DNA of 64,000 nucleotides, taken from assembly GCF_030704305.1 (NCBI RefSeq), contig NZ_CP131935.1, positions 2,604,001-2,668,000 of the forward strand, in the 5' to 3' direction. The DNA comes from Massilia sp. R2A-15. GTDB lineage: Bacteria > Pseudomonadota > Gammaproteobacteria > Burkholderiales > Burkholderiaceae_D. Numbering within the stretch: position 1 is the stretch's first letter; the number at the start of each line of letters is the position of its first letter. The notes under the pieces are model-generated. The model searched no databases and had not been told where the DNA came from. It saw nothing but the letters and a program-made list of their open reading frames with translations. The position numbers and the translations under genes are program-made. Below, one piece after another: positions 51,469-60,943 of this stretch.

Positions 51469-52764
51469 TTAGATATAAGCGGGCACGAGGCAATGCTTGT
51501 GCTCGATGTGGTATTCAAATTCTTCGCGGAAGTTCTTGATCATGGCCTGGACCGGCATCGCGGCCGCATCGCCGAGCGCGCAGATGGTGCGGCCCTTGAT
51601 GTTGTCGGCGATGTTGTTCAAGAGATCCATGTCGTCCGGACGGCCCTGGCCGTGCTCGATACGGTGGACCATGCGGTACATCCAGCCCGTGCCTTCGCGG
51701 CATGGGGTGCACTGGCCGCACGATTCTTCGTAGTAGAAGTACGACAGGCGCAGCAGCGACTTGACCATGCAGCGCGTCTCGTCCATGACGATCACGGCGC
51801 CCGAGCCGAGCATCGAGCCGGCCTTGGCGATCGAATCGTAGTCGAGGTCGGTGTTCATCATGACGTCGCCGCGCACGACAGGCGCCGACGAACCGCCAGG
51901 AATCACGGCCTTGATCTTTTTGCCGCCGCGCATGCCGCCGGCCAGCTCCATCAGGGTCGCGAACGGCGTGCCCAGCGGAACTTCGTAGTTGCCCGGACGC
52001 TCGACGTCGCCCGAGATCGAGAAGATCTTCGAGCCGCCGTTGTTCGGCTTGCCCATCGCCATGTAGTTCTCGGCGCCCATGTTCAGGATGAACGGGACGG
52101 CCGCAAACGTCTCGGTGTTGTTGATCGTGGTCGGCTTGCCGTACAGGCCGAACGAAGCCGGGAACGGCGGCTTGAAGCGCGGCTGTCCCTTCTTGCCTTC
52201 GAGCGACTCGAGCAGGGCGGTCTCTTCGCCGCAGATGTAGGCGCCGTAGCCGTGGGCCGCGTGCAGCTGGAAGTTGAAGTCGCTGCCCATGATCTTGTCG
52301 CCCAGGAAGCCAGCGGCGCGCGCCTCTTCCAGCGCTTCTTCGAACAGCTCGTACTCGCGCCAGATTTCACCGTGGATGTAGTTGTAGCCCACGGTAATGC
52401 CCATCGCGTAGGCGCCGATGGCCATGCCTTCGATCAGCGCGTGCGGGTTGTAGCGGATGATGTCGCGGTCCTTGAAGGTGCCCGGCTCGCCTTCGTCGGT
52501 ATTGCAGACGAGGTATTTCTGGCCAGGGAACTGGCGCGGCATGAAGCTCCACTTCAGGCCGGTCGGGAAACCGGCGCCGCCGCGCCCGCGCAGGCCCGAA
52601 GCCTTCAGGTCGGCGATGATCTGTTCCGGCGTGATCTTCTCTTCGAGGATGCGGCGCAGCGCGCTGTAGCCGCCGCGCTTGACGTAGTCGTTCAGGTGCC
52701 AGTTGGCGCCATCGAGGCCGGCCAGGATCACCGGCTTGATGTGACGGTCGTGCAGGCTGGTCAT
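51469..52764 (-). CDS. nuoF: NADH-quinone oxidoreductase subunit F
   Basis: The protein has 431 residues. It carries the NADH site and FMN ([16 protein letters not shown]) and the N3 4Fe-4S cluster ([12 protein letters not shown]). It is the electron entry point of complex I. The start overlaps the nuoE stop by 4 bp. Confidence 0.97.
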   Translation of the reverse strand: MTSLHDRHIKPVILAGLDGANWHLNDYVKRGGYSALRRILEEKITPEQIIADLKASGLRGRGGAGFPTGLKWSFMPRQFPGQKYLVCNTDEGEPGTFKDRDIIRYNPHALIEGMAIGAYAMGITVGYNYIHGEIWREYELFEEALEEARAAGFLGDKIMGSDFNFQLHAAHGYGAYICGEETALLESLEGKKGQPRFKPPFPASFGLYGKPTTINNTETFAAVPFILNMGAENYMAMGKPNNGGSKIFSISGDVERPGNYEVPLGTPFATLMELAGGMRGGKKIKAVIPGGSSAPVVRGDVMMNTDLDYDSIAKAGSMLGSGAVIVMDETRCMVKSLLRLSYFYYEESCGQCTPCREGTGWMYRMVHRIEHGQGRPDDMDLLNNIADNIKGRTICALGDAAAMPVQAMIKNFREEFEYHIEHKHCLVPAYI

Positions 52765-53240
52765 TTGTTCAGTTCCTCTACCAGGGCGTCGATCTTTTCA
52801 TCGCTCATGAAGGAGCACATGCGGTGGTTGTTGACGATCATCACCGGCGCGTCGCCGCAAGCGCCCATGCACTCGCCTTCGACCAGGGTGAATTTGCCGT
52901 CGGCCGTCGTTTCACGGAAGCCGATGCCCAGCTTGTCCTGCAGGCGCTTGGCGGCGTGGACGCCGCCCGACAGCGCGCATGGCAGGTTGGTGCAGACCGA
53001 GATCTTGTGGGTGCCGACCGGCTTGACGTTGTACATGTTGTAGAACGTCGCCACTTCCTGCACGGCGATGGCAGGCATGCCGATGTAGTCGGCGATTTCC
53101 TGCATGGTTTCCGGCGACAGCCAGCCCAGTTCGACCTGGGCGTGGGCCAGCGCGGCCATCACGGCCGACTGGCGCTGGTCGGCCGGATACTTGGCCAACT
53201 CGCGGTCGATTTTTTTGTAGCAAAGTTCAGATAACAACAT
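52761..53240 (-). CDS. nuoE: NADH-quinone oxidoreductase subunit E
   Basis: The protein has 159 residues with the thioredoxin-like 2Fe-2S domain. The four Cys are in [13 protein letters not shown] and CMGACGDAP. It binds cluster N1a next to the FMN of NuoF. It follows nuoD after 26 bp. Confidence 0.96.
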   Translation of the reverse strand: MLLSELCYKKIDRELAKYPADQRQSAVMAALAHAQVELGWLSPETMQEIADYIGMPAIAVQEVATFYNMYNVKPVGTHKISVCTNLPCALSGGVHAAKRLQDKLGIGFRETTADGKFTLVEGECMGACGDAPVMIVNNHRMCSFMSDEKIDALVEELNK

Positions 53241-53266
53241 GGTTCTGCCCTAAATGTGCAAACGGC

Positions 53267-54520
53267 TTAGCGGTCGATGCTGCCGAATACGATGTCTTGC
53301 GTTCCGATGATGGTGACGGCGTCGGCGATCATGTGGCCGCGCGCCATTTCGTCCAGGCTCTGCAGGTGGGCATAGTCCGGGGCGCGGATCTTCAGGCGGT
53401 ACGGCTTGTTGGCGCCGTCCGACACGATGTAGATACCGAATTCGCCCTTCGGATGCTCGACCGCCGCATACGCTTCGCCTTCCGGCACGTGCATGCCTTC
53501 GGTGAACAGCTTGAAGTGGTGGATCAGCGATTCCATGTTGGTCTTCATGTCGACCCGCGACGGCGGCGCGATCTTGTGGTTGTCGATCATCACCGGGCCC
53601 GGATTGGCGCGCAGCCAGGCCGATGCCTGCTTGATGATGCGGTTCGACTGGCGCATCTCTTCGACGCGCACCAGGTAACGGTCGTAGCAGTCGCCGTTGG
53701 TGCCCACAGGGACGTCGAAGTCCATCTTGTCGTACACAGCGTACGGCTGGGTCTTGCGCAGGTCCCACTCGATGCCCGAACCGCGCAGCATGGCGCCGGT
53801 GAAGCCCATCGCCTTGGCCGCTTCCGGCGAGACGACGCCGATGCCGACGGTGCGCTGTTTCCAGATGCGGTTGTCGGTCAGCAGGGTTTCGTATTCGTCG
53901 ACGTACTTGACGAAGCGGTTCGAGAAGTCGTCGATGAAGTCCAGCAGCGAACCCTGGCGCGCTTCGTTGAGGGCGTCGATGGCCTTGGCCGAGCGGATGA
54001 TCGAGGCCTTGTGCTTCGGCATCGCGTCCGGCAGGTCGCGGTACACGCCGCCCGGACGGTAGTAGGCCGCGTGCATGCGCGCGCCCGACACCGCTTCGTA
54101 GACGTCGAACAGGTCTTCACGGTCGCGGAAGGCGTACAGGAACGGGCCCATGGCGCCGACGTCGAGCGCGTGCGCGCCGAGCCACATCAGGTGGTTCAGC
54201 AGGCGGGTGATCTCGTCGAACATCACCCGGATGTACTGGGCGCGGATCGGCGCCTGGATGCCGAGCAGCTTCTCGATGGCCAGCACGTAGGCGTGCTCGT
54301 TGCTCATCATCGACACGTAGTCGAGGCGGTCCATGTACGGCACCGACTGCAGGTAGGTGCGGGTCTCGGCCAGCTTTTCGGTAGCGCGGTGCAGCAGGCC
54401 GATGTGCGGGTCGGCGCGCTGGATCACTTCGCCGTCCAGCTCGAGCACCAGGCGCAGCACGCCGTGCGCGGCCGGGTGCTGCGGACCGAAGTTGAGGGTG
54501 TAATTCTTAAGTTCAGCCAT
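53267..54520 (-). CDS. nuoD: NADH-quinone oxidoreductase subunit D
   Basis: The protein has 417 residues; the 49-kDa-type subunit forming the quinone site with NuoB. The quinone-head loop [20 protein letters not shown] is intact. NuoC and NuoD are separate genes here, unlike the fused nuoCD of E. coli. Its ATG shares one base with the nuoC stop. Confidence 0.97.
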   Translation of the reverse strand: MAELKNYTLNFGPQHPAAHGVLRLVLELDGEVIQRADPHIGLLHRATEKLAETRTYLQSVPYMDRLDYVSMMSNEHAYVLAIEKLLGIQAPIRAQYIRVMFDEITRLLNHLMWLGAHALDVGAMGPFLYAFRDREDLFDVYEAVSGARMHAAYYRPGGVYRDLPDAMPKHKASIIRSAKAIDALNEARQGSLLDFIDDFSNRFVKYVDEYETLLTDNRIWKQRTVGIGVVSPEAAKAMGFTGAMLRGSGIEWDLRKTQPYAVYDKMDFDVPVGTNGDCYDRYLVRVEEMRQSNRIIKQASAWLRANPGPVMIDNHKIAPPSRVDMKTNMESLIHHFKLFTEGMHVPEGEAYAAVEHPKGEFGIYIVSDGANKPYRLKIRAPDYAHLQSLDEMARGHMIADAVTIIGTQDIVFGSIDR

Positions 54521-55113
54521 TATTTCATCCCGTAGGTTTCTTCGCGGATCACGCGCGGAATGATTTCACGCGGCTCGATCGTCACGGGTTGGTAGATCAC
54601 GCGCTTCTGCTCGGGGTCGTAGCGCATCTCGACGTAGCCCGAAATCGGGAAGTCCTTGCGGAACGGATGGCCGATGAAGCCATAGTCGGTCAGGATGCGG
54701 CGCAGGTCGTTGTGGCCTTCGAACAGGATGCCGTACAGGTCGAACGCCTCGCGCTCGTACCAGTTGGCCGAACGCCAGATGCCGGCCACCGAGGCCAGCA
54801 CCGGCATCTCGTCGTCCGGGGCGAACACGCGCACGCGCACGCGCCAGTTGTGGGCCAGCGACAGCAGGTGCGAGACGGCGGCGAAACGCAGGCCGTCCCA
54901 CGTGCCTTCGCCGTAGGAGGAATAGTCCACGCCGCACAGGTCGATCAGCTGTTCGAACTGGAGGGTCGGGTCGTCGCGCAGGGTCTGCATCGCGGCCAGA
55001 TAGGCGCTAGCCTTGACGACGACGGTCACTTCGCCAAGGGCGGCAGTGACGACGGCGCCCTCGCCCAGCGCGGTTTGCAGGGCGGATTGCAGGGTTTCGA
55101 GTTTGGTCGTCAT
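54520..55113 (-). CDS. nuoC: NADH-quinone oxidoreductase subunit C
   Basis: The protein has 197 residues; the 30-kDa-type peripheral arm subunit, with the motif [20 protein letters not shown] and a C terminus GHPFRKDFP. It has no cofactor. It starts 4 bp after the nuoB stop. Confidence 0.96.
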   Translation of the reverse strand: MTTKLETLQSALQTALGEGAVVTAALGEVTVVVKASAYLAAMQTLRDDPTLQFEQLIDLCGVDYSSYGEGTWDGLRFAAVSHLLSLAHNWRVRVRVFAPDDEMPVLASVAGIWRSANWYEREAFDLYGILFEGHNDLRRILTDYGFIGHPFRKDFPISGYVEMRYDPEQKRVIYQPVTIEPREIIPRVIREETYGMK

Positions 55114-55117
55114 GGTG

Positions 55118-55594
55118 TCAGCGGGCGATGGTGTTGGTGCGCTTGATCTTGTTCTGCAGCTGCAGGATGCCGTACAGCAGCGCTTCGGCGGTCGGCGGGC
55201 AGCCCGGGACGTAGACGTCGACCGGAACGATGCGGTCGCAGCCGCGCACCACCGAGTAAGAGTAGTGGTAGTAGCCGCCGCCGTTGGCGCACGAGCCCAT
55301 CGAAATGACCCAGCGCGGCTCCGGCATCTGGTCGTAGACCTTGCGCAGCGCCGGCGCCATCTTGTTGCACAGCGTGCCGGCGACGATCATCACGTCGGAC
55401 TGGCGCGGCGACGGGCGGAACACGACGCCGAAGCGGTCCATGTCGTAGCGGGCCGCGCCCGTGTGCATCATCTCGACCGCGCAGCAAGCCAGGCCGAACG
55501 TCATCGGAAACATCGATCCGGTGCGGGCCCAGTTGATCAGCTTGTCGGCTGTGGTGGTAATGAAACCTTCGTTTAATACGCCTTCAATTGCCAT
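55118..55594 (-). CDS. nuoB: NADH-quinone oxidoreductase subunit B
   Basis: The protein has 158 residues and binds the terminal N2 4Fe-4S cluster: CC in [10 protein letters not shown], Cys in [14 protein letters not shown] and in [11 protein letters not shown]. It passes electrons to quinone. It starts 3 bp after the nuoA stop. Confidence 0.97.
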   Translation of the reverse strand: MAIEGVLNEGFITTTADKLINWARTGSMFPMTFGLACCAVEMMHTGAARYDMDRFGVVFRPSPRQSDVMIVAGTLCNKMAPALRKVYDQMPEPRWVISMGSCANGGGYYHYSYSVVRGCDRIVPVDVYVPGCPPTAEALLYGILQLQNKIKRTNTIAR

Positions 55595-55597
55595 GGC

Positions 55598-55957
55598 TTA
55601 TTCCCAATCAAGGGCACCTTTCTTCCAGATGTACCAATAACCGACCACGAATTCGGCGATGAACACCATCATCGTGACGAACCCGGACCAGCCCAGATCC
55701 TTCATTGCAACGCCCCAAGGGAAGAAGAATGCGGTTTCCAGATCGAACAAAATAAACAGGATAGCGACGAGATAATAGCGGACATCGAACTTCATGCGCG
55801 CGTCTTCAAACGCTTCGAAGCCGCACTCGTAGGGCGAGAGCTTGGCCGAGTCGGGCTTGTGCGGGCCGAGCAGCTTGCCCAGGATCTGGGGCACCACTCC
55901 GACGCCGACGCCGACGAGGATGAACAGCAATACGGGGAAATAATTTTCGAGGTTCAC
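55598..55957 (-). CDS. nuoA: NADH-quinone oxidoreductase subunit A (GTG start)
   Basis: The protein has 119 residues with three helices and the conserved [20 protein letters not shown] loop. The family N terminus [11 protein letters not shown] is reached only with a GTG start at 55957; no ATG fits. The open frame up to 56050 runs into the upstream terminator and is not coding. It is the first gene of the 14-gene complex I operon. Confidence 0.94.
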   Translation of the reverse strand: MNLENYFPVLLFILVGVGVGVVPQILGKLLGPHKPDSAKLSPYECGFEAFEDARMKFDVRYYLVAILFILFDLETAFFFPWGVAMKDLGWSGFVTMMVFIAEFVVGYWYIWKKGALDWE

Positions 55958-56065
55958 GATGGATGAGCCTTTGTTGAATGATCGGTTAAAGAACCACTGC
56001 TCCGAGCAGCGCCCGGTTGCGCGATCCTGGCAGAGCCGCACCAGCACCATGCAACCGACCCTCGT

Positions 56066-56102
56066 AAAAAAAGCCAGCCAGGGCGCACAGCCCTTGCTGG
56101 CT
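56066..56102 (-). terminator. Intrinsic terminator after tRNA-Leu
   Basis: On the minus strand a 13-bp stem (AGCCAGCAAGGGC pairing with GCCCTGGCTGGCT, one mismatch, 5-base loop) is followed directly by seven T. It lies 14 bp past the tRNA 3' end and before nuoA, so complex I must use its own promoter in the 56-bp to 110-bp window before its start, or read-through. Confidence 0.88.
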
Positions 56103-56115
56103 TCTCTGTATTCCT

Positions 56116-56202
56116 TGGTGCCGACGGCGAGACTCGAACTCGCACAGGATTTCTCCCACTACCCCCTCAAGATAGCGTGTCTACCAATTTCACCACGTCG
56201 GC
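56116..56202 (-). tRNA. tRNA-Leu (anticodon GAG)
   Basis: The 87-base gene folds as a class II tRNA. The acceptor stem is GCCGACG with CGTCGGC and the encoded end is ACCA. The D-loop region is GGTGAAATTGGTAGACAC, the anticodon loop CTTGAGG carries GAG, a long variable arm follows, and the T-loop is GTTCGAGTC. It sits between secG and nuoA, the usual position in Burkholderiales. Confidence 0.96.
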
Positions 56203-56307
56203 ATCTCTGAGACCGCTATTCTAACCTGCCGTAGCACTATTTTTCAATGCTAAAGTTGCGCTAGCGCAGGGAAAAACGGATAAAACTGTAAATCTTTTAT
56301 TGCAATC

Positions 56308-56334
56308 GGGGTCTGAGCCCGCGGGGCAAGCCCC
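56308..56334 (+). repeat. Degenerate 27-bp repeat downstream of secG
   Basis: The ends GGGGTCTGAGCCC and GGGCAAGCCCC keep the length and outer G/C arms of the family with a changed inner arm. It lies 22 bp beyond the secG stop. Confidence 0.65.
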
Positions 56335-56355
56335 GGTGTGACTGATTTTCCGTAT

Positions 56356-56757
56356 TTACTTCGGAATTTGGTTCGCTGGCGCCGCAGGAGCAACCGGAGC
56401 CGACGCAGGCGCTGCAGGCGCTACGGTGGTGGTCGCAGGGATGCCCGCGCCGGTCGTCGCCGGCGCCTTGGTTGCCGGCACCGCGCGCTCCATCACGCCG
56501 GCGCCCGTAGGCGCGGTGCGCTGGGTGCCGAAGTAGGCCAGCGCCAGCGTCGATGCGAAGAACACCGCGGCGGCGACGCCGGTCGATTTGGACATGAAGT
56601 TCGACGAGCCGGTGGCGCCGAACAGGCTGCCGGACGCGCCGGAGCCGAATGCGGCGCCCATGTCGGCGCCCTTACCGTGCTGCAGCAGCACCAGGCCGAT
56701 GATGATCAGGGCTGACAAAACCTGTACGACGACGATCAGATTGAACAAAGTGTTCAT
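56356..56757 (-). CDS. secG: Preprotein translocase subunit SecG
   Basis: The protein has 133 residues. Two helices (LIVVVQVLSALIIIGLVLLQ and VAAAVFFASTLALAYFG) flank the conserved QHGKGADMGAAFGSGASGSL loop. It is part of the SecYEG channel. The last 50 residues form an Ala/Pro/Thr-rich tail longer than in E. coli SecG. It follows tpiA on the same strand after 71 bp. Confidence 0.95.
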   Translation of the reverse strand: MNTLFNLIVVVQVLSALIIIGLVLLQHGKGADMGAAFGSGASGSLFGATGSSNFMSKSTGVAAAVFFASTLALAYFGTQRTAPTGAGVMERAVPATKAPATTGAGIPATTTVAPAAPASAPVAPAAPANQIPK

Positions 56758-56828
56758 TGCTATTCCATTCCAAGTTTGACTACAAGATTAAAAATTTCAG
56801 GTTCGCGCCGGCTCCAGCGGGTGCCGGC

Positions 56829-57572
56829 TCAGCGGGTGGCGTGGATGATGGCCAGGAAATCGGCCGCCTTCAACGCTGCTCCGCCAATCAGGCCGCCATC
56901 GATATCCGGCTGGGCCATCAACTCTTTGGCGTTGTCGGGCTTCATGCTGCCGCCGTACAGGATCTGCACGGCGTCAGCGGCATTCTTTTGCTTCAGTTGC
57001 GCACGCAGCTGCGCGTGCACTTCCTGCGCCATTTCCGGCGTCGCAGTCTTGCCGGTGCCGATCGCCCATACCGGCTCGTAGGCCAGCACGATGCGCGCGG
57101 CGGCGGCGTCGTCGAGCAGCGCCAGCACGGCATCCAGCTGGGCCGAGACGACGGCGCCGGTGCGCCCTGCTTCGCGTTCGGCCAGCGTTTCGCCGACGCA
57201 GACGATCGGTGTCAGGCCTGCTTCCAATGCTGCGACAGCCTTTTTCGCGACAAGTTCATTGCTCTCGGCATGATACGCGCGGCGCTCGGAGTGGCCGACG
57301 ATGACGTACTTGCAGGCGAAATCGGCCAGCATCGCAGCCGACACTTCGCCGGTGAAGGCGCCGCCGGCGTGCGCGGACAGATCCTGCGCGCCCCAGGCGA
57401 CCGGGGTGCCGGCCAGGGCCGACTCGCACTGCGCCAGGTAAGGCGCCGGCGCGCACACCGCGCAATCGGCTGCTGCCCCGTCCAGGCCGGCGGTAATACC
57501 CGAGAGCAGCGCGGCGTTGACCGCACGGCTGCCATTCATTTTCCAATTACCGACGACGAGTTTGCGGCGCAT
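56829..57572 (-). CDS. tpiA: Triose-phosphate isomerase
   Basis: The protein has 247 residues. The catalytic Lys is in GNWKMNGS, His in [11 protein letters not shown] and Glu in [15 protein letters not shown]. It interconverts DHAP and G3P in glycolysis and gluconeogenesis. Length and motifs are fully typical. Confidence 0.97.
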   Translation of the reverse strand: MRRKLVVGNWKMNGSRAVNAALLSGITAGLDGAAADCAVCAPAPYLAQCESALAGTPVAWGAQDLSAHAGGAFTGEVSAAMLADFACKYVIVGHSERRAYHAESNELVAKKAVAALEAGLTPIVCVGETLAEREAGRTGAVVSAQLDAVLALLDDAAAARIVLAYEPVWAIGTGKTATPEMAQEVHAQLRAQLKQKNAADAVQILYGGSMKPDNAKELMAQPDIDGGLIGGAALKAADFLAIIHATR

Positions 57573-57643
57573 AGGTGTCTAGGGTTTGTTTAACCCGTTA
57601 TTGTAACCGCCGTTTGTCGGGACGGTCAAACAACCGCGACGCC

Positions 57644-57741
57644 GGGGTCTGGTCCTGCGGACCTGACCCCATCTCGAAGGTCACGGTGGCCGAGCGAAAA
57701 TGGGGACTCGGCGTCCCCGTCGTTCCGCAGGACCAGCCCCC
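57644..57741. repeat. 27-bp repeat followed by a composite 17-bp palindrome element
   Basis: A standard copy lies at 57644-57670. At 57702-57718 is the palindrome GGGGACTCGGCGTCCCC, followed by GTCG and a half 27-mer (TCCGCAGGACCAGCCCC). The first 21 bases of this composite are the reverse complement of part of the element at 19350-19389. Confidence 0.75.
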
Positions 57742-57749
57742 CTGGCTAG

Positions 57750-58358
57750 CTAGCCGGCGCCGGTGCGCGACTGGGTGGGCAGCGGCGAACCGGGCTTCCA
57801 GTTGCGCGACATGGCCTGCCCTTCCTCGATCTGCTCCTGCGTCATCTGGCGCGAGATCGCCGCGCGCTGCTCGGTGGCATTCATGTTGCCGCCGGCCGAA
57901 GCGAGGTTCCACAGCATGTAGGCGATCACCACGTCCTGCGGCATGCCCGCCACGTGGTAGCGGTACATCAGGCCGAGCGCGTGCTGGGCGTCGGAGTGGC
58001 CCTGCTCGGCGGCCTTGCGGAACCACTGCACCGCCAGCTTCTGGTCCTGCGGCACCGCGTTGCCGGTGTAGTACATGGCGCCGACCACGTACTGCGCGTC
58101 GGCCTTGCCCTGCTGCGCGGCCTTGCGGTGCCATTCCATCGCCTGCTTGTAGTCGCGCTTGACGCCGCGGCCCATGTAATACATCAGCCCGAGCAGGTGC
58201 TGGGCGTCGGCATTGCCGGCCCTGGCGAGCGGCGTGATCTCTTTCAGCGCCACGTCGTAATTGCGCGCGTTATAGGCGTTCGCGCCTTCGGTGAAGCCGG
58301 CCATCGCGCTGCCGTTCAAGGCCAGCGCCAGGCCGATCGCAACAAATAATTTTTTCAT
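57750..58358 (-). CDS. Exported Sel1/TPR-repeat protein
   Basis: The protein has 202 residues from ATG 58358. A signal peptide (MKKLFVAIGLALALNGSAMA) is followed by at least three Sel1-like repeats, each with the pattern ADAQHLLGLMYYMGRGV and AMEWHRKAAQQG. Such proteins are scaffold adaptors in the periplasm. The partner is not known. The C-terminal part (TQEQIEEGQAMSRNW) matches a motif seen at the end of many Sel1 proteins. Confidence 0.88.
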   Translation of the reverse strand: MKKLFVAIGLALALNGSAMAGFTEGANAYNARNYDVALKEITPLARAGNADAQHLLGLMYYMGRGVKRDYKQAMEWHRKAAQQGKADAQYVVGAMYYTGNAVPQDQKLAVQWFRKAAEQGHSDAQHALGLMYRYHVAGMPQDVVIAYMLWNLASAGGNMNATEQRAAISRQMTQEQIEEGQAMSRNWKPGSPLPTQSRTGAG

Positions 58359-58389
58359 GTCTCGTGGTGAAAACCAGGTTCCATCGTTC

Positions 58390-59154
58390 TTATTTCCAGC
58401 TGACCTTGCCCAGCCCCTCGACGCTGACCGTGCGGTTGAGCGGCTTGCCAAACACCGTGACCGAGCCCAGTCCCGACAGCTTCAGGTTGGCGCTCTGGCT
58501 GGCCGATACCGACGCGTTGCCCAGCCCGCTCAATTGCAGCTCGACCGAATCGGCCTGGAACTCGCGCGCGTCGAGCCCGCCCAGGCCGCCCAGGTTCGCC
58601 TTGAGCCATTTGCTGTGCCCGGATAATGTGACATAGCCGGCCCCGCGCAAGTTCAAATCGACGCCATTGCCGCTGACGCCCTGGATGTTCATGCTGCCCA
58701 CCCCGCCCAGCGAGGCGTTGACGAGCTTGTAGTCGCACACGACCTTCATGGCGCCGGCGCCGTCGAGCGACAGGTCGAGCTCCTCGCCCTTGAAGCCGGC
58801 GATCTCGGTCGAGCCGACGCTGTCGGACGACACTTCGCGCAACTGTGGCAGCGTGAGCTCGGCGTGCACGCGTTCGCGCGTGCTGATCTTGAAGCCGCGC
58901 GTTTCGGTATCGATGCTGATGGTGTCGCCGCTCTGGATGGTAGTGGTGCGGGCGAGGAAGCGCGGGTCGCCGGTCAGCACCAGCAGCGGCACGGGGCCCT
59001 GCTTGAGCTTGAGGTCGATGACCCCGTCGAGCTGGACGCGCGATACGCGCGCATCGATGGCGCGCGTTTCGCTGGTTTTCTCCTCGGCAGCGGCGGCGCC
59101 GATCAGCGCGCACAGCGCAAAGCCGGCGACGCCGGCATGGAGGACTCTGTTCAT
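58390..59154 (-). CDS. Exported GIN-domain (DUF2807) protein
   Basis: The protein has 254 residues. A signal peptide (MNRVLHAGVAGFALCALIGA) is followed by a right-handed beta-solenoid of repeats such as LDLSLDGAGAMKV, ASLGGVGSMNIQG and VELQLSGLGNASV, typical of the putative auto-transporter adhesin head GIN domain. Function is unproven. It precedes the Sel1 gene on the same strand after 31 bp and may be co-transcribed. Most ORF space upstream to 59241 is not needed. Confidence 0.85.
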   Translation of the reverse strand: MNRVLHAGVAGFALCALIGAAAAEEKTSETRAIDARVSRVQLDGVIDLKLKQGPVPLLVLTGDPRFLARTTTIQSGDTISIDTETRGFKISTRERVHAELTLPQLREVSSDSVGSTEIAGFKGEELDLSLDGAGAMKVVCDYKLVNASLGGVGSMNIQGVSGNGVDLNLRGAGYVTLSGHSKWLKANLGGLGGLDAREFQADSVELQLSGLGNASVSASQSANLKLSGLGSVTVFGKPLNRTVSVEGLGKVSWK

Positions 59155-59419
59155 GGATGCTCCCGATATTGTTGTTTTTTTATCTGCATTTCGGCGGTCA
59201 GGCCGCCGGTGCCGATACACTACCAGCAAGCGAACTGGCATTCCAGATAATTATGCTTAAAAAGTAACATTGGCTTTTTCATGCGCCATGGTTTTGGTAT
59301 CGTGTCACTATAGCCAGACGCCGCGCGGGTGCCCATCGGATTGCGATGAAATGCATATTTCGCATCCTCAAATACAAAATCCCGGGACCGGCGCACTTTC
59401 ATCGCTACAGGAGACCGCA

Positions 59420-59884
59420 ATGATCGAAACGCCCCAGATCGTCGAATCGACCAGGCAGGACAGCGCCGCCATCCACGTCGTCGTGCCCTTGAAAGAAATC
59501 CAGCAGGTCTTCCCGCCCACCGTGCACGAACTGCTCGCGGCCATGCAGCAGCAGGGGGTGGCGCCGGCCGGGCCGCTGTACAGCTATCACCTGAAGATGC
59601 CGACCGACGTGTTCGATTTCGACATTGGCTTTCCGGTGGCGCAGCCGGTCAAGCCGCTCGGGCGCATGATCGCGGCGGAACTGCCGGGGATGAAGGTGGC
59701 GCGCACCATTTATCACGGGCCAATGGAGGGCATCGGCGCGGCATGGGGCGAGCTGAAGGAGTGGATCGCCAAGAATGGCCTGATCACCAAGACCTTCATT
59801 TGGGAGAGCTACCTGGTCGGGCCGGGCGACACCCAGGATGCGTCGGCTTGGCGCACGCAGCTGAATTGGCCGCTGGAGGATTGA
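59420..59884 (+). CDS. GyrI-like small-molecule binding domain protein
   Basis: The protein has 154 residues from ATG 59420, which has AGGAGA seven bases upstream. It is a stand-alone AraC effector-binding/GyrI-like domain (SHS2 pair): IVESTRQDSAAIHVVVPL at the start, then GRMIAAELPGMKVARTIYHG and later a WGELKEWIAKNGL helix with the conserved Glu in WESYLVGPGD. Members bind or hydrolyse hydrophobic small molecules. There is no DNA-binding domain. The divergent 265-bp gap before it shows no second gene. Confidence 0.8.
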   Translation: MIETPQIVESTRQDSAAIHVVVPLKEIQQVFPPTVHELLAAMQQQGVAPAGPLYSYHLKMPTDVFDFDIGFPVAQPVKPLGRMIAAELPGMKVARTIYHGPMEGIGAAWGELKEWIAKNGLITKTFIWESYLVGPGDTQDASAWRTQLNWPLED

Positions 59885-59888
59885 ACAT

Positions 59889-59971
59889 GGGGTCAGGTCC
59901 GCGGGACCAGACCCCGGACTTCGTGACGCGCCGCCGGCAGGATCGGGGTCTGGTCCCGCGGACCTGACCCC
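59889..59971. repeat. Inverted pair of the 27-bp repeat in a convergent gap
   Basis: The copies at 59889-59915 and 59945-59971 are exact reverse complements with the CGC centre variant. They fill the gap between the GyrI-like gene and the MCP-like gene. Confidence 0.9.
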
Positions 59972-59981
59972 ATCTTGAACG

Positions 59982-60668
59982 CTAATGCGCCAGCGAGCTG
60001 GCCAGCGCCTCGCGCACCAGCTCGTCGATCTGCGAGGTCACCTCGGTCATGGTGCTGGCCACCGCGGCGAATTCGCTGCCCGCCTGGCCGGCGCGGGCGG
60101 CGACGACCTGGGCGTTGAACGCGACCAGGCGCGCCTGGCGGGCGATCGTCTTGACGTCTCCCATCAGGTCCTGCAATTGCCGCCGCTGGGCCTGGGCGTG
60201 GCGCTTCGACTGTTCCTCATACACCAGCGTCAATCCGTTCAGTACGCTCAACAAGGGCGTGGCGCTGCGCACCAGCTCGTCCAGCAGCCTTGGCGTGCCG
60301 GCCGCGTTGGCGCCGATGCCGTCTAGCGTGGTCTCGGCCAGCCGGATGAAGTGGCGGATCACCTTGTCGCCCTGCAGCGTGCCGAAATAGGCGTCGCGCA
60401 GCTGGCCGCAAAAGATGCCCGGGATATTGCCCTTGCCGTCGATCAGCGAGGTGTGCGCGTCGCGAAACTGGGCCAGCGTGTCGCGCGCCGTGGCGACCGC
60501 GCCTTCGTGGCCCATCGAAGCGAGCACCGCGTACAGCACCACGCGCTGCGAGGTGAAGCGGCGCCTGCCGGACAAGTTGATCAGCGCGCCGAAGACGTCG
60601 CCCGACAGCGGGACGTCGGGGACCGGCTCCGTGCTCGCCGGGGAGATGGGGATGAGCTGGTCTGACAT
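59982..60668 (-). CDS. Small soluble MCP-like protein
   Basis: The protein has 228 residues with no membrane segment. The N-terminal INLSGRRRFTSQRVVLYAV resembles the start of PilJ/NarX-type sensory helical bundles. The C terminus carries the chemoreceptor hairpin-tip pattern (IARQARLVAFNAQVVAARAG followed by EFAAVA), close to the INLLALNAAIEAARAGE consensus but altered. It could bind CheA/CheW-like partners without being a transmembrane receptor. ATG 60668 is preferred over the open frame to 60836, which translates a repeat. Confidence 0.75.
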   Translation of the reverse strand: MSDQLIPISPASTEPVPDVPLSGDVFGALINLSGRRRFTSQRVVLYAVLASMGHEGAVATARDTLAQFRDAHTSLIDGKGNIPGIFCGQLRDAYFGTLQGDKVIRHFIRLAETTLDGIGANAAGTPRLLDELVRSATPLLSVLNGLTLVYEEQSKRHAQAQRRQLQDLMGDVKTIARQARLVAFNAQVVAARAGQAGSEFAAVASTMTEVTSQIDELVREALASSLAH

Positions 60669-60943
60669 GATGGCCTCCAAGGGTATCCCACCCTTATTGC
60701 ATTTCCCGTGCCAGCGAAAAGCGGGGTTTCGGGGGTTTTCCTCACCAACTTGGCGCGGCAAGCACCATTGCGGCGCCCAAAATGGGGTCAGGCCGGCCGG
60801 GCCTGCCCCTCTTTCCTGACAGGATATACATATCAATCTGTTACCTCAGCGCACAAGTTTGGCGCTAATATTGTCGCTCGTCGGTACATATATACGCCGC
60901 GAAGCAACTCGCACACCCGGTCAATCGCCATTTTGAGGACACT
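60669..60943. other. Divergent intergenic region before the M16 peptidase genes
   Basis: There is no gene in these 275 bp. It contains a degenerate repeat at 60784-60809 and an AT-richer stretch near 60820-60895 likely to hold the promoter of the M16 pair. No clear -35/-10 set stands out. Confidence 0.6.
60784..60809. repeat. Degenerate 26-bp member of the palindromic family
   Basis: The ends GGGGTCAGGCC and GGGCCTGCCCC keep the outer arms but the inner arm and centre are altered and one base is missing. It is the only family member in a divergent gap. Confidence 0.6.

Noticed and set aside
49150..53043. A 1297-codon open frame antisense to nuoG-nuoF-nuoE
   Set aside because: It is a shadow frame created by GC-rich codons of three well-recognised complex I genes; its translation is His/Arg/Gln/Ala-rich with no domain.
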